A stretch of DNA of 64,000 bases, taken from contig CACJTU010000005.1 of assembly GCA_902596375.1 (NCBI GenBank), positions 21,639 to 85,638 of the forward strand, in the 5' to 3' direction. The stretch comes from an uncultured Pelagibacteraceae bacterium (lineage in GTDB: Bacteria > Pseudomonadota > Alphaproteobacteria > Pelagibacterales > Pelagibacteraceae). The position numbers and the translations under genes are program-made. Below are positions 1 through 9,503 of this stretch, in pieces. The first letter of the stretch is position 1; the number at the start of each line of letters is the position of its first letter. Below the pieces are notes generated by a model. The model did no database searches and was not told where the DNA came from. It saw only the letters and a list, made by a program, of their open reading frames with translations.

Positions 1-3
1 ATT

Positions 4-140
4 ATCGGGAGAGACTATTTATAGCGCCGAAGGAGCAACCACCCCGGAAACTCTCAGGCAAAAGGACCGATTAAAGCATAACACTCTGGAAAGAGATTGA
101 TTTCCGCCGAAGGAGTAAAGCTCTCAGGCAAAAATACAGA
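4..140 (+). promoter_or_regulatory. Tandem glycine riboswitch upstream of malate synthase
   Basis: Two consecutive glycine aptamers are visible. Both contain the core CGCCGAAGGAG (25-35 and 105-115) followed by CTCTCAGGCA (51-60 and 121-130). The first closes with ATCGG (4-8) against CCGAT (67-71); the second can close with TCTG (85-88) against CAGA (137-140). Only about 21 nt separate the second aptamer from the glcB start and no terminator hairpin is visible, so control at translation start is more likely than attenuation. Glycine riboswitches on malate synthase are known from SAR11, where they tie glyoxylate/glycine supply to this gene. Assignment is secure; mechanism is inferred. Confidence 0.95.
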
Positions 141-161
141 TGGGGTACGAACTAAAGTGCT

Positions 162-2336
162 ATGCAAGAAAAATACATAAAAATTAACAACCTCCAAGTA
201 TCTGAAAAACTATCAAACTTTGTAAGTGACGAATTATTAAAAGGTACAGATATATCAGTAGAAAATTTTTGGTTAGGTCTTGAGGAAACTCTTGATGAGC
301 TAGCACCAAAAAATAAAGAATTAATTAAATTTAGGGAAGATTTACAGAAGAAAATAGATGATTGGCATATCAAAAATAAAGGTAAAGAATTTAATTTAGA
401 TGAGTACAAAAAATTTTTATTAGAAATTGGTTATTTAAAAAATGAAGGACCTGATTTTAAAATAGAAACTGAGAATGTTGATGAAGAAATTGCAAGTATA
501 GCTGGGCCTCAGTTAGTTGTGCCTGTCATGAATGCAAGGTATGCATTAAATGCTGCGAATGCTAGATGGATGAGTTTATATGACAGTCTTTATGGTACAG
601 ATGCAATTGAACAATCTGAAGATAGCGTATCTGAAAGGTATGATCCTTTGAGAGGTGAAATGGTTATAAAATATGGAAGGGATTTTTTAGATAAGTACTT
701 CCCATTAGCTGGACTAAGCTGGAACAAAATTACAAGTTTTGCTGTAAAATATGGAAAATTAAAAGCTTTAAAAGGTGCTGATATTTTTGATTTGGAAGAT
801 GAAAATAAATTTATTGGACACAGAGGTGAAAGTGATAATCCTTCTGCAATTATTTTAAAAAATAATAATTTACATATTGAAATTCTAAAAGACTCAAGAG
901 CTTTTGCTGCCCAACAAGATCATGCTGGTATTAGTGATATTATACTAGAATCTGCAGTATCAACGATTTGTGATAATGAAGATAGTGTAGCAGCAGTTGA
1001 CTCGGAAGATAAAATTATTTGTTATCGAAATTGGCTAGGTCTAATGAAAGGAGATCTTAAGTCAAAATTTGAAAAAGAAGGTAAAATATTTGAGAGAAAA
1101 TTAAATCCACACAGAAGTTATATCTCAAAAGATGGCAAGGGCTTAAAGTTACATGGTAGAAGCTTATTGCTTGTAAGAAACGTTGGTCATTTAATGACTA
1201 ACCCTTCAATTTTATTAAGTGATGGAAGTGAAATACCTGAGGGTATTATGGATGCATTTATAACTACAGCAGCCGCACTACATGATATTAAAAATCAAAA
1301 TAATTCAAGAACTGGATCAGTTTATATTGTAAAACCTAAAATGCACGGTCCAGACGAGACGGCATTTACAGATTTAATTTTTTCTAAAGTTGAAGAAGTT
1401 CTAAATTTACCTAAGTACACATGTAAGATTGGGATTATGGATGAAGAGCGAAGAACATCAGCAAATTTAAAAGAATGCATTAGAAGTCTTAAAAATAGAG
1501 TTTTTTTTATCAATACTGGTTTCTTAGATAGAACTGGTGATGAAATGCATACATCAATGGAAGCCGGTCCTATGATTAAAAAAGGTGATATGAAATCATC
1601 TAAATGGATTACTGCATACGAAAATAACAATGTTGATATTGGTTTAAGTTGTGGGTTTTCTGGTAAAGCTCAAATTGGAAAAGGAATGTGGGCAATGCCA
1701 GACAAAATGAAAGATATGATGGAGCAAAAAACAGGACACTTAAAAGCAGGTGCAAACTGTGCTTGGGTTCCATCACCAACAGCTGCTGCATTACACGCTT
1801 TACATTATCATGAAATAAATATTTTCAATGAACAAAAGAAATTAATAGATAGGGAGCCAGCTAAGCTAGATGATCTTTTATCAATTCCAATAGCAGATAG
1901 ACCCAATTGGTCTGTAGAGGATATAAATAAAGAAATTTCAAACTCTGCACAAACTTTATTGGGGTATGTTGTAAGGTGGGTCGATCAAGGAGTTGGTTGT
2001 TCAAAAGTTCCTGATATTAACAATATTGGTTTGATGGAAGACAGAGCAACTCTAAGAATTTCTTCACAACATATAGCCAACTGGATTCATCATGGAATTA
2101 CAACAAAAATACAAGTAACTGAAATAATGAAAGAGATGGCCAAAATAGTAGATGATCAGAACAAAGATGATCCGCTATATGTTAAAATGAGTGATGATTA
2201 TGAAAATTCTATAGCGTTTCAAACTGCTTGTGATTTAGTGTTTAAAGGCAAAGAACAACCTTCAGGTTACACTGAACCATTACTTCATTTGAATAGGTTA
2301 AAAAAAAAATCTAATCTGAGTTCGAAACCAAATTAG
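162..2336 (+). CDS. glcB: Malate synthase G
   Basis: Condenses glyoxylate with acetyl-CoA to malate in the cytosol. The 724 residues match the usual length of isoform G. Family motifs appear in order: [14 protein letters not shown] near residue 337 with the active-site Arg, IMDEERRT near 425 with a metal-binding Glu, [13 protein letters not shown] near 450 with a metal-binding Asp, and [14 protein letters not shown] near 625 with the catalytic Asp. The ATG at 162 directly follows the riboswitch, and the N-terminus ([10 protein letters not shown]) aligns with other GlcB proteins. No strong Shine-Dalgarno sequence precedes it. The 3' end overlaps the convergent recR by 26 bases. Confidence 0.97.
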   Translation: MQEKYIKINNLQVSEKLSNFVSDELLKGTDISVENFWLGLEETLDELAPKNKELIKFREDLQKKIDDWHIKNKGKEFNLDEYKKFLLEIGYLKNEGPDFKIETENVDEEIASIAGPQLVVPVMNARYALNAANARWMSLYDSLYGTDAIEQSEDSVSERYDPLRGEMVIKYGRDFLDKYFPLAGLSWNKITSFAVKYGKLKALKGADIFDLEDENKFIGHRGESDNPSAIILKNNNLHIEILKDSRAFAAQQDHAGISDIILESAVSTICDNEDSVAAVDSEDKIICYRNWLGLMKGDLKSKFEKEGKIFERKLNPHRSYISKDGKGLKLHGRSLLLVRNVGHLMTNPSILLSDGSEIPEGIMDAFITTAAALHDIKNQNNSRTGSVYIVKPKMHGPDETAFTDLIFSKVEEVLNLPKYTCKIGIMDEERRTSANLKECIRSLKNRVFFINTGFLDRTGDEMHTSMEAGPMIKKGDMKSSKWITAYENNNVDIGLSCGFSGKAQIGKGMWAMPDKMKDMMEQKTGHLKAGANCAWVPSPTAAALHALHYHEINIFNEQKKLIDREPAKLDDLLSIPIADRPNWSVEDINKEISNSAQTLLGYVVRWVDQGVGCSKVPDINNIGLMEDRATLRISSQHIANWIHHGITTKIQVTEIMKEMAKIVDDQNKDDPLYVKMSDDYENSIAFQTACDLVFKGKEQPSGYTEPLLHLNRLKKKSNLSSKPN

Positions 2337-2922
2337 ATCGATTTTTAAAAGCAGAAAATAAAGTCCCATCATCTAGACTTTCAATCTCTCCTCCTACTGG
2401 TAAACCTTGTGCTAATTTAGTAATTTTAACATCTAAATTTTTTAGACTATCCTGAATATAATATGCAGTGGTTTGACCTTCAACAGTTGCACTAGTTGCA
2501 AGAATTACCTCTTCGATTTTATCTCTATTAACTCTTTCAACTAATGAGTTAATTAACAAATCTTCTTTTCTTTGGCCAACTGAAGAAATTGTCCCTCCTA
2601 AAATATGAAAATAGCCCTGAAATATATTTGAATTTTCAATCGACCATTGGTCTGCAATATCCTCTACTACACAAATTTTATTATATTTTTCATTTGTGTT
2701 CTCACAATTTAGGCATCCATTTGAATTTGACTTTAATGCACCACATGAATTGCATCTAACTACATTTTTATAAACTTGCGCCAATGTATTTGCCATAGGT
2801 TTTACAAGTTCGTCACGATTATTTATTAATTTTAAAACAATTCTTTTAGCTGATTTGGGACCTAAACCTGGAAGTTTTGAAATTAATTTAATTAATTCTT
2901 CTATCTCACTGATGTTTTGCAT
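2311..2922 (-). CDS. recR: Recombination mediator RecR
   Basis: RecR works with RecO, and RecF where present, to load RecA on gapped DNA. The 203 residues are of normal length. A helix-hairpin-helix ([12 protein letters not shown], residues 14-25) comes first. A four-cysteine zinc finger follows around residues 57-73, then a Toprim domain opening with [11 protein letters not shown] near residue 83. It is the last gene of dnaX-ybaB-recR, the standard bacterial order, and starts 3 bases after ybaB. Its C-terminus runs into the convergent glcB. Confidence 0.95.
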   Translation of the reverse strand: MQNISEIEELIKLISKLPGLGPKSAKRIVLKLINNRDELVKPMANTLAQVYKNVVRCNSCGALKSNSNGCLNCENTNEKYNKICVVEDIADQWSIENSNIFQGYFHILGGTISSVGQRKEDLLINSLVERVNRDKIEEVILATSATVEGQTTAYYIQDSLKNLDVKITKLAQGLPVGGEIESLDDGTLFSAFKNRSNLVSNSD

Positions 2923-2925
2923 CTA

Positions 2926-3243
2926 TTATAAAGGCCATTTAAAACCAGGAATTCCAAAACCTCCAGTTGCTTTTGAAATTTCCTCAGTTGTTTTTGATTT
3001 AAGTTGAGATTTAGCACTATTATGTGCTGCAACAATTAAATCTTCAATTATGGTTTTGTCCTCTTTCATAATTTCATCAGATAACTTTATTGTTTGCATC
3101 TCTCCCTCTCCATCCAAAGTTATCTTTACAGAATTTGAACCCGAAACTCCTTCTACTCTAATTTCCTTAATCTTTTGTTGGCTTTCTTTCATTTTTGCCT
3201 CAAGTTCTTTTGCTTTATCTAAAATTTTACTAAAATCAGTCAT
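2926..3243 (-). CDS. ybaB: YbaB/EbfC family nucleoid-associated protein
   Basis: A small DNA-binding protein of about 105 residues with the family layout: an N-terminal helical coil (FSKILDKAKELEAKMKES), then a strand-rich core (VEGVSGSNSVKITLDGEGE) and the C-terminal GGFGIPGFKWP tail. The family forms dimers that bind duplex DNA, and the gene usually lies between dnaX and recR, as here. I chose the ATG at 3243 (MTDFSKIL) because homologues start there; an upstream ATG at 3255 would add four residues. The start overlaps the dnaX stop by a few bases, which suggests translational coupling. Confidence 0.93.
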   Translation of the reverse strand: MTDFSKILDKAKELEAKMKESQQKIKEIRVEGVSGSNSVKITLDGEGEMQTIKLSDEIMKEDKTIIEDLIVAAHNSAKSQLKSKTTEEISKATGGFGIPGFKWPL

Positions 3244-4891
3244 TATCAACTCCATCTTTGTTTGAATTTACATCTATTAATTCGGCATCAGGAAATTTAT
3301 CAATCACACTTTTAAATATTTCTGAATTTTTCATTTCATCCATTAACAGTTTTTTTATATTTTTTTCTTTATCTTTTACTGACATCTGCCCTTTTAATTT
3401 ACTAAACGTAATAATCCATCTTTCACCGGTCCATTCAAAAAGCTTTGATGATAAATCTTTTACAAAATCTTTATCTAAACTTTCATTAAAAGATATTTCA
3501 ATTCTACTTTTTTCAAATTTTACAAGGTTAACATTTTTTTCTAACTCGTATTTAAGTTTGATCTCTTTTTTTTTTGAACAAATTGCAATTAAATCCTCAA
3601 ATGCATTTATATTAATTTTATTTTCTGCTTTAATTTCTGTCTGAACTTCTGGTTTGATTTTTTCTTCCTGTGCAACATTCTTAATTTGATTTATTGTTTT
3701 AGAAGTTAATTTAGTATCTGTATTCTTTACAAAATTTTCACTCTTCAAATGAGCCTCAACATTTTCAATTTTATTTTCAGATTTTACAGAACTTAAATGC
3801 ATTAGTCTTATTAAGAACATCTCAATTGAAAGGTGTTGATTAGAAACTATGTCTATCTCTTCGAGAGAAGAGATGGCAAATTGCCAAAACAATATTAATA
3901 CCTCTGAGTCTATTTGATTTGATAAATTTTTAATTTTAGAGAATTCTTCATCATTTAATGAAAAGTTTGTACTTTCTAAAGTTAAAGAATTAATATTTTT
4001 AAAGTAGTAAAGTAACTCTAAGAAATCATTAATAAAAACCTTTGGTTCAACACCTTGGTCATAAATTTTTCTATAAATACTTATTACTTTTGTTTCTTCA
4101 CCTTTTAAAATTAACTCAAACAAATCGATTAATTGAGATTTATCAAAATACCCAAAAATTTTCTGTGCTGAATTTAAGTCTAATTCTTTTCCTTCATCCA
4201 AACTTAATAATGCTCTATCGAGCAACGATAAAGAGTCTCTAACAGAGCCCTCAGAAATTTTTACTATAAGCTTTAAAGCATCGTCGCTTATTTCTCCATT
4301 TTCCTTATCCTTAATTTTTTTAATAAACTCCAATAATTCTGAGGATTTAATTCTAGATAGATCAAATCTTTGACATCTAGATACGACTGTAATTGGAATT
4401 TTTTTAATTTCTGTAGTTGCAAAAATAAATTTTAGATATTCTGGTGGTTCCTCTAAAGTTTTTAATAAAGCATTAAATGCTTGTTTGCTTAACATATGAA
4501 CTTCATCAATAATGAAAATTTTATATTTAGCCGAGGTCGGCCCGTATCTTGAAAATTCGATTAAATCTCTTACGTCATCTACACCTGTTTTGCTTGCTGC
4601 ATCCATTTCAAGCACATCTATATGACTAGACTCACTTATAGATTTACAGCTTTCACAAAAGTTTTCTTTACATAAATTATCGATACCATTTGAACAATTA
4701 AGTGCTTTTGCAACAATTCGTGCTGTTGTAGTTTTTCCTATTCCTCTTATTCCAGTGAACAAATATGCATTAGGTATTTTGTCAGCTTTAATAGAATTAG
4801 TAATAGTTTCAGCAACAACCTCTTGACCAATAAGATCATCGAAAGTTTGTGGTCTATATTTAAGCGCCAACACTTTTGAGTTATTATTCAT
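3236..4891 (-). CDS. dnaX: DNA polymerase III subunit gamma/tau
   Basis: Clamp-loader ATPase of the replicative polymerase. The 551 residues show a P-loop (TGIRGIGKTTTAR, about 46-58), a four-Cys zinc module after it (CSNGIDNLCKENFCESC), Walker B (FIIDEVHMLSKQ) and the SRC motif (VVSRCQRF). The lysine-rich linker is followed by a C-terminal domain containing ERWIITFSKLKGQ, which is tau-specific in the family. An uninterrupted A10 run (minus strand, 3566-3575) spans codons 439-442. A shift either way there meets a stop within about seven codons, giving a product of gamma size. The gene follows the SRP RNA, as in many bacteria. Confidence 0.96.
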   Translation of the reverse strand: MNNNSKVLALKYRPQTFDDLIGQEVVAETITNSIKADKIPNAYLFTGIRGIGKTTTARIVAKALNCSNGIDNLCKENFCESCKSISESSHIDVLEMDAASKTGVDDVRDLIEFSRYGPTSAKYKIFIIDEVHMLSKQAFNALLKTLEEPPEYLKFIFATTEIKKIPITVVSRCQRFDLSRIKSSELLEFIKKIKDKENGEISDDALKLIVKISEGSVRDSLSLLDRALLSLDEGKELDLNSAQKIFGYFDKSQLIDLFELILKGEETKVISIYRKIYDQGVEPKVFINDFLELLYYFKNINSLTLESTNFSLNDEEFSKIKNLSNQIDSEVLILFWQFAISSLEEIDIVSNQHLSIEMFLIRLMHLSSVKSENKIENVEAHLKSENFVKNTDTKLTSKTINQIKNVAQEEKIKPEVQTEIKAENKININAFEDLIAICSKKKEIKLKYELEKNVNLVKFEKSRIEISFNESLDKDFVKDLSSKLFEWTGERWIITFSKLKGQMSVKDKEKNIKKLLMDEMKNSEIFKSVIDKFPDAELIDVNSNKDGVDND

Positions 4892-4900
4892 ATATCTATA

Positions 4901-4984
4901 AGGAGACTAGAACCTGAATAACTGTCTCTACGACTGCTTCCGTTAAGATCTGGTCGGGTTCAAGCAGCATCCACCTCTAGCCTC
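4901..4984 (-). ncRNA. ffs: Small bacterial signal recognition particle RNA (4.5S)
   Basis: Read on the minus strand, the ends pair: GGAG plus CTAGA at the 5' side against TCTAG plus CTCC at the 3' side. Helix 8 is recognisable from the ACCAGATC strand and the GGAAGCAG strand that forms the Ffh-binding asymmetric loop. The apical tetraloop reads UAAC rather than the usual GGAA, closed by UCU/GGA. Position immediately upstream of dnaX-ybaB-recR is the classic ffs location. The exact ends are estimated from the terminal helix and from the promoter upstream. Confidence 0.85.
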
Positions 4985-4990
4985 CAAATC

Positions 4991-5020
4991 TATTATAGCA
5001 GTTAAAATTTCTAATCTACA
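4991..5020 (-). promoter_or_regulatory. Sigma-70-type promoter for the SRP RNA
   Basis: On the minus strand a perfect TATAAT (4991-4996) sits 7 bases before the inferred RNA 5' end at 4984. A TTGTAG element (5015-5020) lies 18 bases further upstream as a fair -35 box. The match to consensus and the spacing suggest a strong constitutive promoter, as expected for a stable RNA. It may also supply dnaX-ybaB-recR by read-through. Confidence 0.65.
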
Positions 5021-5028
5021 AGAAAAGA

Positions 5029-5865
5029 TTATTGTTTTTTTTGTCTCAAACTATCTGCCTCAAAAACACCTAAGACGTGAAAATCCTCACAATGAAGACC
5101 TAACTCTTCAAGTGATTTTTGAACTTTTGGATCTTCAATATGTCCATCTAAATCACATAAGAAAAAATAAGAATCGAAACTATTTTTTTCGGGATAACTT
5201 TGTAGTTTAGTTAAATTTACACCATTAATAGCAAAACCTCCTAATGACTGGTAGAGAGCAGCTGGCTTACTTTTCAATTTGAATAAAAAAGAAGTTATAT
5301 ACGTTTTATCTTTAAATTCTGGTTGGGAGATATTTTTTCCCATAACTAAAAATCTTGTCAAATTTCCACTTTCATTTTCTATATTTTTTTTAATTACCTC
5401 TAATCCGTAAATTTCAGCACTCAATGAAGATGCTATAGCTGATTGTTTAACATCTTTTGTTTTAGAAATCATTTCAGCAGACCCAGCAGTATCTGCTCTA
5501 ATATGCTCTGCTAAATTATTTTCTTTTATAAACTTTGAACATTGGGATAATCCTTGTGCGTGAGAATACACCTCTTTAATATCTTTTAATTTAGCACCAG
5601 GTTGTCCTAATAAGTTATGTTCAATTTTTTGAAAATGCTCTTTATAAATATTCAGCCTATGTTTAAATATTAAATATTCAATTCCAATGTTACCAGTAAT
5701 TCTATTCGACTCTGGAATTATAATTCTGCTATCTGGCTCTTCAGATGCTTTATTAAAACACTCATCAAAAGTTTTACAGGGCAGTATTTCTGCTTTAGGA
5801 TCGATAGAAAGTGCTGCTAAATGAGAATATGCACCAAAGGTTCCCTGAAAATAAATTTTACTCAT
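5029..5865 (-). CDS. pheA: Prephenate dehydratase
   Basis: Converts prephenate to phenylpyruvate in phenylalanine synthesis. The 278 residues start with YFQGTFGAYSHLAAL, the family's N-terminal GxxGaysh motif. The catalytic domain includes the TRFLVMG motif near residue 170 (the conserved Thr-Arg-Phe). The C-terminal ACT domain contains the ESYP-like segment LQSYPEKNSFDSYFFLCDLDGH for phenylalanine feedback. There is no chorismate mutase domain, so this is the monofunctional form. The ATG at 5865 shares one base with the kdsB stop (TGATG), indicating coupling; an upstream TTG is less likely. Confidence 0.95.
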   Translation of the reverse strand: MSKIYFQGTFGAYSHLAALSIDPKAEILPCKTFDECFNKASEEPDSRIIIPESNRITGNIGIEYLIFKHRLNIYKEHFQKIEHNLLGQPGAKLKDIKEVYSHAQGLSQCSKFIKENNLAEHIRADTAGSAEMISKTKDVKQSAIASSLSAEIYGLEVIKKNIENESGNLTRFLVMGKNISQPEFKDKTYITSFLFKLKSKPAALYQSLGGFAINGVNLTKLQSYPEKNSFDSYFFLCDLDGHIEDPKVQKSLEELGLHCEDFHVLGVFEADSLRQKKQ

Positions 5866-6596
5866 CAATTCTTATATTCCATTATTTTTTTTAAGGCTAG
5901 ATAATCTTCCTCTGTATCTACTCCTATTGGAGATGACTTTGCGAGTGAGACATTAATATCAATATTATTATCTAATGCTCTTAACTGCTCTAATCGATTT
6001 TCTATTTCATTTTTTGATTGATCCAAGTGAACAAATTTTTCAAGACAATCTCTTGAATAACAATAAATTCCAATATGGTGATAAATATTTTCTACCTGCT
6101 CAGATTTTCTTGAAAAGGAGATTGCCTTTGGAAAATGATCCCCTTCTAGGCTGTTTTCAGTGATGACCTTAACAATATTTTCATTCTTGAAGTTCTTAAT
6201 ATCTTTTATTTTTGCGGCAAGAGTTCCTAAATTAGAATTTTTTTTTACCATTTTGTCATTCAAACTTACTATATCATGGATATCGATCGCTGGTTCATCA
6301 CCTTGTAAATTCATAACAAAATCAACATCCTTAATATTTGATTTTTTAAGTGCTTCGTGAATTCTATCTGTACCTGTTTTGTGTTTATTGCTGGTCAAAA
6401 TAGCGTTGAAACCATTTCCTTTAACATCATCAATAATTTCCTGGTCCTCTGTAGCTACAATCACATCTCCAATATTGGCCTCTTCTGCTTTTTTAGATAC
6501 ATGTGAAATAATTGATAAACCATTTATTTTTAACAAAGGTTTACCTGGTAGCCTAGTAGCGGACATTCTAGAGGGTATAATTACTAAAGTTTTCAT
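5865..6596 (-). CDS. kdsB: 3-deoxy-manno-octulosonate cytidylyltransferase (CMP-KDO synthetase)
   Basis: Activates KDO with CTP for lipopolysaccharide inner-core synthesis. The 243-residue protein begins with VIIPSRMSATRLPGKPL, the nucleotide-binding signature. It has MNLQGDEPAI near residue 95 (metal-binding Asp) and YHHIGIYCYSRDCLEKF near 170, all diagnostic. It forms a two-gene unit with pheA and is divergent from the cytochrome gene. KDO transfer releases CMP, which matters here because the local CMP kinase gene is decayed. kdsD of the same pathway is at 11.6 kb. Confidence 0.96.
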   Translation of the reverse strand: MKTLVIIPSRMSATRLPGKPLLKINGLSIISHVSKKAEEANIGDVIVATEDQEIIDDVKGNGFNAILTSNKHKTGTDRIHEALKKSNIKDVDFVMNLQGDEPAIDIHDIVSLNDKMVKKNSNLGTLAAKIKDIKNFKNENIVKVITENSLEGDHFPKAISFSRKSEQVENIYHHIGIYCYSRDCLEKFVHLDQSKNEIENRLEQLRALDNNIDINVSLAKSSPIGVDTEEDYLALKKIMEYKN

Positions 6597-6709
6597 TATA
6601 TTTTCAAATTATTATACTCATTAAACAACTATAGAGGCAAATTTATACATTTAAATTTAGCTTTTTTTTAATTTATCATGTTATACGTTCACTACAAAAT
6701 TTAGAAAAA

Positions 6710-7249
6710 ATGGATTCTTTCGAAATAAATAAAATAGTTGCTGCAGTTTTAATGGTTGCCCTACTTGTTATCGGTATTGGAAAATTATCTGATGTTATAT
6801 TCTATGTAGAGAAACCTGAAACGCCTGGTTATTCAGTTGAAGTAGAAACTGTCACCAATGTATCCACAACCAGCTCAAGTACGACGTCAGACAAAATTGA
6901 TATATCAGCATTGATGGCAATGGGAGATATTGCTCATGGTGAAAAAGTTTTTAAAAAATGTGCAGCTTGTCATTCAATTGTTAAAGGAGGAAAGAATGCT
7001 ATTGGTCCAGCACTATATAATGTTGTAGGAAGAAAAGTTGGAGCGGTTGAAGATTATAAATATTCTAAAGCTTTAGCAGCGTATGATAAAGAATGGACTT
7101 TTGAAGAACTAAATGGATTTTTAATTAAACCTGCTAAATGGATTAAGGGAACAAAGATGGCTTACGCAGGTTTAAGAAAAGAAAAAGATAGAGCCTCTGT
7201 AATAAAATATCTAAATGAAAATTCAGACAGCCCTTTGCCACTACCTTAA
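6710..7249 (+). CDS. cycM: Membrane-anchored cytochrome c (CycM/c552 type)
   Basis: A 179-residue class I cytochrome c. Residues 9-25 form an uncleaved hydrophobic anchor, followed by a Ser/Thr-rich tether (about 47-60). The haem motif CAACH is at 84-88 and the likely axial Met at 150 (GTKMAYAG). The family carries electrons between the bc1 complex and terminal oxidase at the periplasmic face of the inner membrane. The gene stands alone, divergent from kdsB, and its stop overlaps the convergent argF end by 9 bases. Membrane anchoring avoids the need for a freely diffusing carrier. Confidence 0.92.
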   Translation: MDSFEINKIVAAVLMVALLVIGIGKLSDVIFYVEKPETPGYSVEVETVTNVSTTSSSTTSDKIDISALMAMGDIAHGEKVFKKCAACHSIVKGGKNAIGPALYNVVGRKVGAVEDYKYSKALAAYDKEWTFEELNGFLIKPAKWIKGTKMAYAGLRKEKDRASVIKYLNENSDSPLPLP

Positions 7250-8170
7250 TTTTCCAAAACAATATAATAAAACACTTTTTTGCACGTGAACTCTATTAAG
7301 TGCTTGTTGCCATACATGAGATTTTTTCCCCAAGAAAATATCATCACTTACCTCATCCCCTCTCGGCAAACAATGTAAAAAAATGCAACTTTTTTTTGCA
7401 TAACTCATTAATTTTTTATCAATTTTAAATTTCTTAAATGCTTGTATTTTTTTCTTCTTATTAACTTTATCATTTAAAGAAATAACTTTATCAGAAAAAA
7501 TTACATCTGCACCAGCCACTGCTTTTTTAGGATCGTTATAAATATAAATTTTTTTATTATTTTTTTTGACCCATGCTCTAACTTCTTTTCCTGGTTCAAA
7601 TTTTTTAGGACAACCAATACTTAGTTTGAAAGAAAATTTTACTGAGGCAGCAATTAAACTATCCAAAACATTATTAGAGTCACCTATCCAACAAATGTTT
7701 AATTTTGTAATAGGTTTCTTCTTTATTTCCTCAACTGTAAAAACGTCAGATAAAACCTGCGTAGGATGAGATGAGGGACTTAAACCATTAATTACCGGTA
7801 TTGATAAATATTTTGCAAAATTTTCAACCTTTTTATCGCTATCAGTTCTAAGCATAAATCCATCGCCATAAGTAGATAAAATTTTAGCAGTATCAGCAAT
7901 GCTTTCTCCCCCTTGACCTAAATGAAGTTCGTTTGATCTTAGAGTTAAAGTACCGCCACCCAGTTGTTTAATAGCTAAATAAAAGCTTAATCTTGTTCGT
8001 AAACTAGATTTTTCAAACATTTGGATTAATAATCTTCCTTTTAAGGGTGCACCCTTATCAACCTCAAGTGTACTTAGTTTTTTTCTTAAACTTTTTCTTT
8101 TCTTGGCGTCGGTAATAATCTTTCTTAAATCTTTAGCAGGTATATCTTTTAGATTTATAAAATGTTTCAT
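7241..8170 (-). CDS. argF: Ornithine carbamoyltransferase
   Basis: Makes citrulline from ornithine and carbamoyl phosphate. The protein has the carbamoyl-phosphate motif FEKSSLRTRLSF (near residue 48, SxRT), the HPTQVLSD motif near 128, and HCLPRGDEVSDD near the C-terminus carrying the HCLPR ornithine-binding loop. I chose the ATG at 8170 (MKHFINLKDI), which matches homologues and starts 2 bases after argD stops; the open frame extends 7 residues further upstream into argD. It forms an argDF operon. Confidence 0.96.
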   Translation of the reverse strand: MKHFINLKDIPAKDLRKIITDAKKRKSLRKKLSTLEVDKGAPLKGRLLIQMFEKSSLRTRLSFYLAIKQLGGGTLTLRSNELHLGQGGESIADTAKILSTYGDGFMLRTDSDKKVENFAKYLSIPVINGLSPSSHPTQVLSDVFTVEEIKKKPITKLNICWIGDSNNVLDSLIAASVKFSFKLSIGCPKKFEPGKEVRAWVKKNNKKIYIYNDPKKAVAGADVIFSDKVISLNDKVNKKKKIQAFKKFKIDKKLMSYAKKSCIFLHCLPRGDEVSDDIFLGKKSHVWQQALNRVHVQKSVLLYCFGKLR

Positions 8171-8172
8171 TA

Positions 8173-9336
8173 TTATTTTATTTCTGAGCAAACTTTATCA
8201 ATTATTTTTAATGCTAAATCTATTTCTTTTATTTTGACATTTAAAGGTGGTAAAATACGAACAACATTTTCAGCAGCACGGATAGTTAATAATTTATTGT
8301 CCATTAATTTTTTAATAAACTTTGTTTGATCTGTATAAAGTTGAATTCCAATTAATAAACCTCTTCCTCTTATCTCCTTAATAATATTTGGATATTTTTC
8401 CTTTAACTTATTCAATTTTGAAAAAAAATATTTTGAAGATTTTTTTACATTATTTAGAAATTTCTTAGTAGAAACTATATCCATTACAGTATTTCCCACT
8501 GCCATAGCTAACGGATTACCACCAAAAGTTGAACCATGCGTACCTGGAGTCATGCCTGTAGCAACTTTTTTATTCATTAAAACTGCACCAATAGGAAAAC
8601 CTCCACCTATTCCTTTTGCGATTGGTACTATATCTGGTTTTACTTTAGATTTTTCAAAAGCAAAAAAATCCCCAGATCTTCCTACTCCACTCTGGACCTC
8701 ATCTAAGATTAATAATATTTTTTTTTTATCACATAATTTTCTTAATTCTTTTAAACACCAGTCTGGAATTACCTTGATACCACCTTCACCCATTATAGTT
8801 TCAACCATAATTGCAGCTGTATTTTTAGTAATTTTTTTCTTTAATGATTTGTGATCTCCAAAAACAAAATGATCAAACCCTCCTACATAACCAAATCCCT
8901 CAGTCATTTTCTTTGACCCACTTGCAAAAATAGTGGCTAAAGTTCTACCGTGAAAAGAATTTTTAATACATAAAATTCGAGTTTTATTTGGTTTTCCAAT
9001 AGTATAAAAATACCTTCTAGCAACCTTTATTGCTGCCTCAGTAGCTTCTGCTCCTGAATTTTGAAATATCACATAATCAGCAAATGTTTTTTGACACAAC
9101 TTTTTCGCTAATTTTTCTCCTTCTGGAATTTGAAAAGCATTAGAGACATGCCAAAGTTTTTTTGATTGATCTCTTATTGTTTTAATTAATTTTGGATGTG
9201 CATGACCTAATGAGTTAACGGCTATTCCTTGAACAAAATCTAAATATTTTTTACCAGCAGTTGAAAAAAGATAGCTTCCTTTTCCATACTTAAAGGCAAT
9301 TTTTTTTCTGTTATAATTTTTTGCTAAATAACTCAT
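8173..9336 (-). CDS. argD: Acetylornithine aminotransferase
   Basis: A PLP-dependent class III aminotransferase of 387 residues. It shows the N-terminal glycine loop GKGSYLFSTAGKKYLDF, QNSGAEATEAAIKVAR near residue 93, ILDEVQSGVGRSG near 212 with the cofactor-binding Asp, and PIAKGIGGGFPIGAV near 238 with the Schiff-base Lys. It converts N-acetylglutamate semialdehyde to N-acetylornithine and may also serve lysine synthesis (DapC activity), as dapD and dapE are at 54.7-56.7 kb. It heads the argDF unit. Confidence 0.95.
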   Translation of the reverse strand: MSYLAKNYNRKKIAFKYGKGSYLFSTAGKKYLDFVQGIAVNSLGHAHPKLIKTIRDQSKKLWHVSNAFQIPEGEKLAKKLCQKTFADYVIFQNSGAEATEAAIKVARRYFYTIGKPNKTRILCIKNSFHGRTLATIFASGSKKMTEGFGYVGGFDHFVFGDHKSLKKKITKNTAAIMVETIMGEGGIKVIPDWCLKELRKLCDKKKILLILDEVQSGVGRSGDFFAFEKSKVKPDIVPIAKGIGGGFPIGAVLMNKKVATGMTPGTHGSTFGGNPLAMAVGNTVMDIVSTKKFLNNVKKSSKYFFSKLNKLKEKYPNIIKEIRGRGLLIGIQLYTDQTKFIKKLMDNKLLTIRAAENVVRILPPLNVKIKEIDLALKIIDKVCSEIK

Positions 9337-9503
9337 AAATTTAATTTGTTTTATAAAGTTTAATTATTAATACAAGTTAGGATTGAAAATATACATACAC
9401 TTAATTTGCTTATTACTGTTGATAACTCTTAATTTTTGATTGTTTCATTTAAATTAATAACAGTATATTGTCATTTTATAAATATATAACACAACATATA
9501 GAT

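Noticed and set aside
9468-9503. Longer gcrA start adding 12 residues
   Set aside because: GcrA proteins start with MSWT(E), which is the internal ATG at 9504; the upstream codons have no family match.
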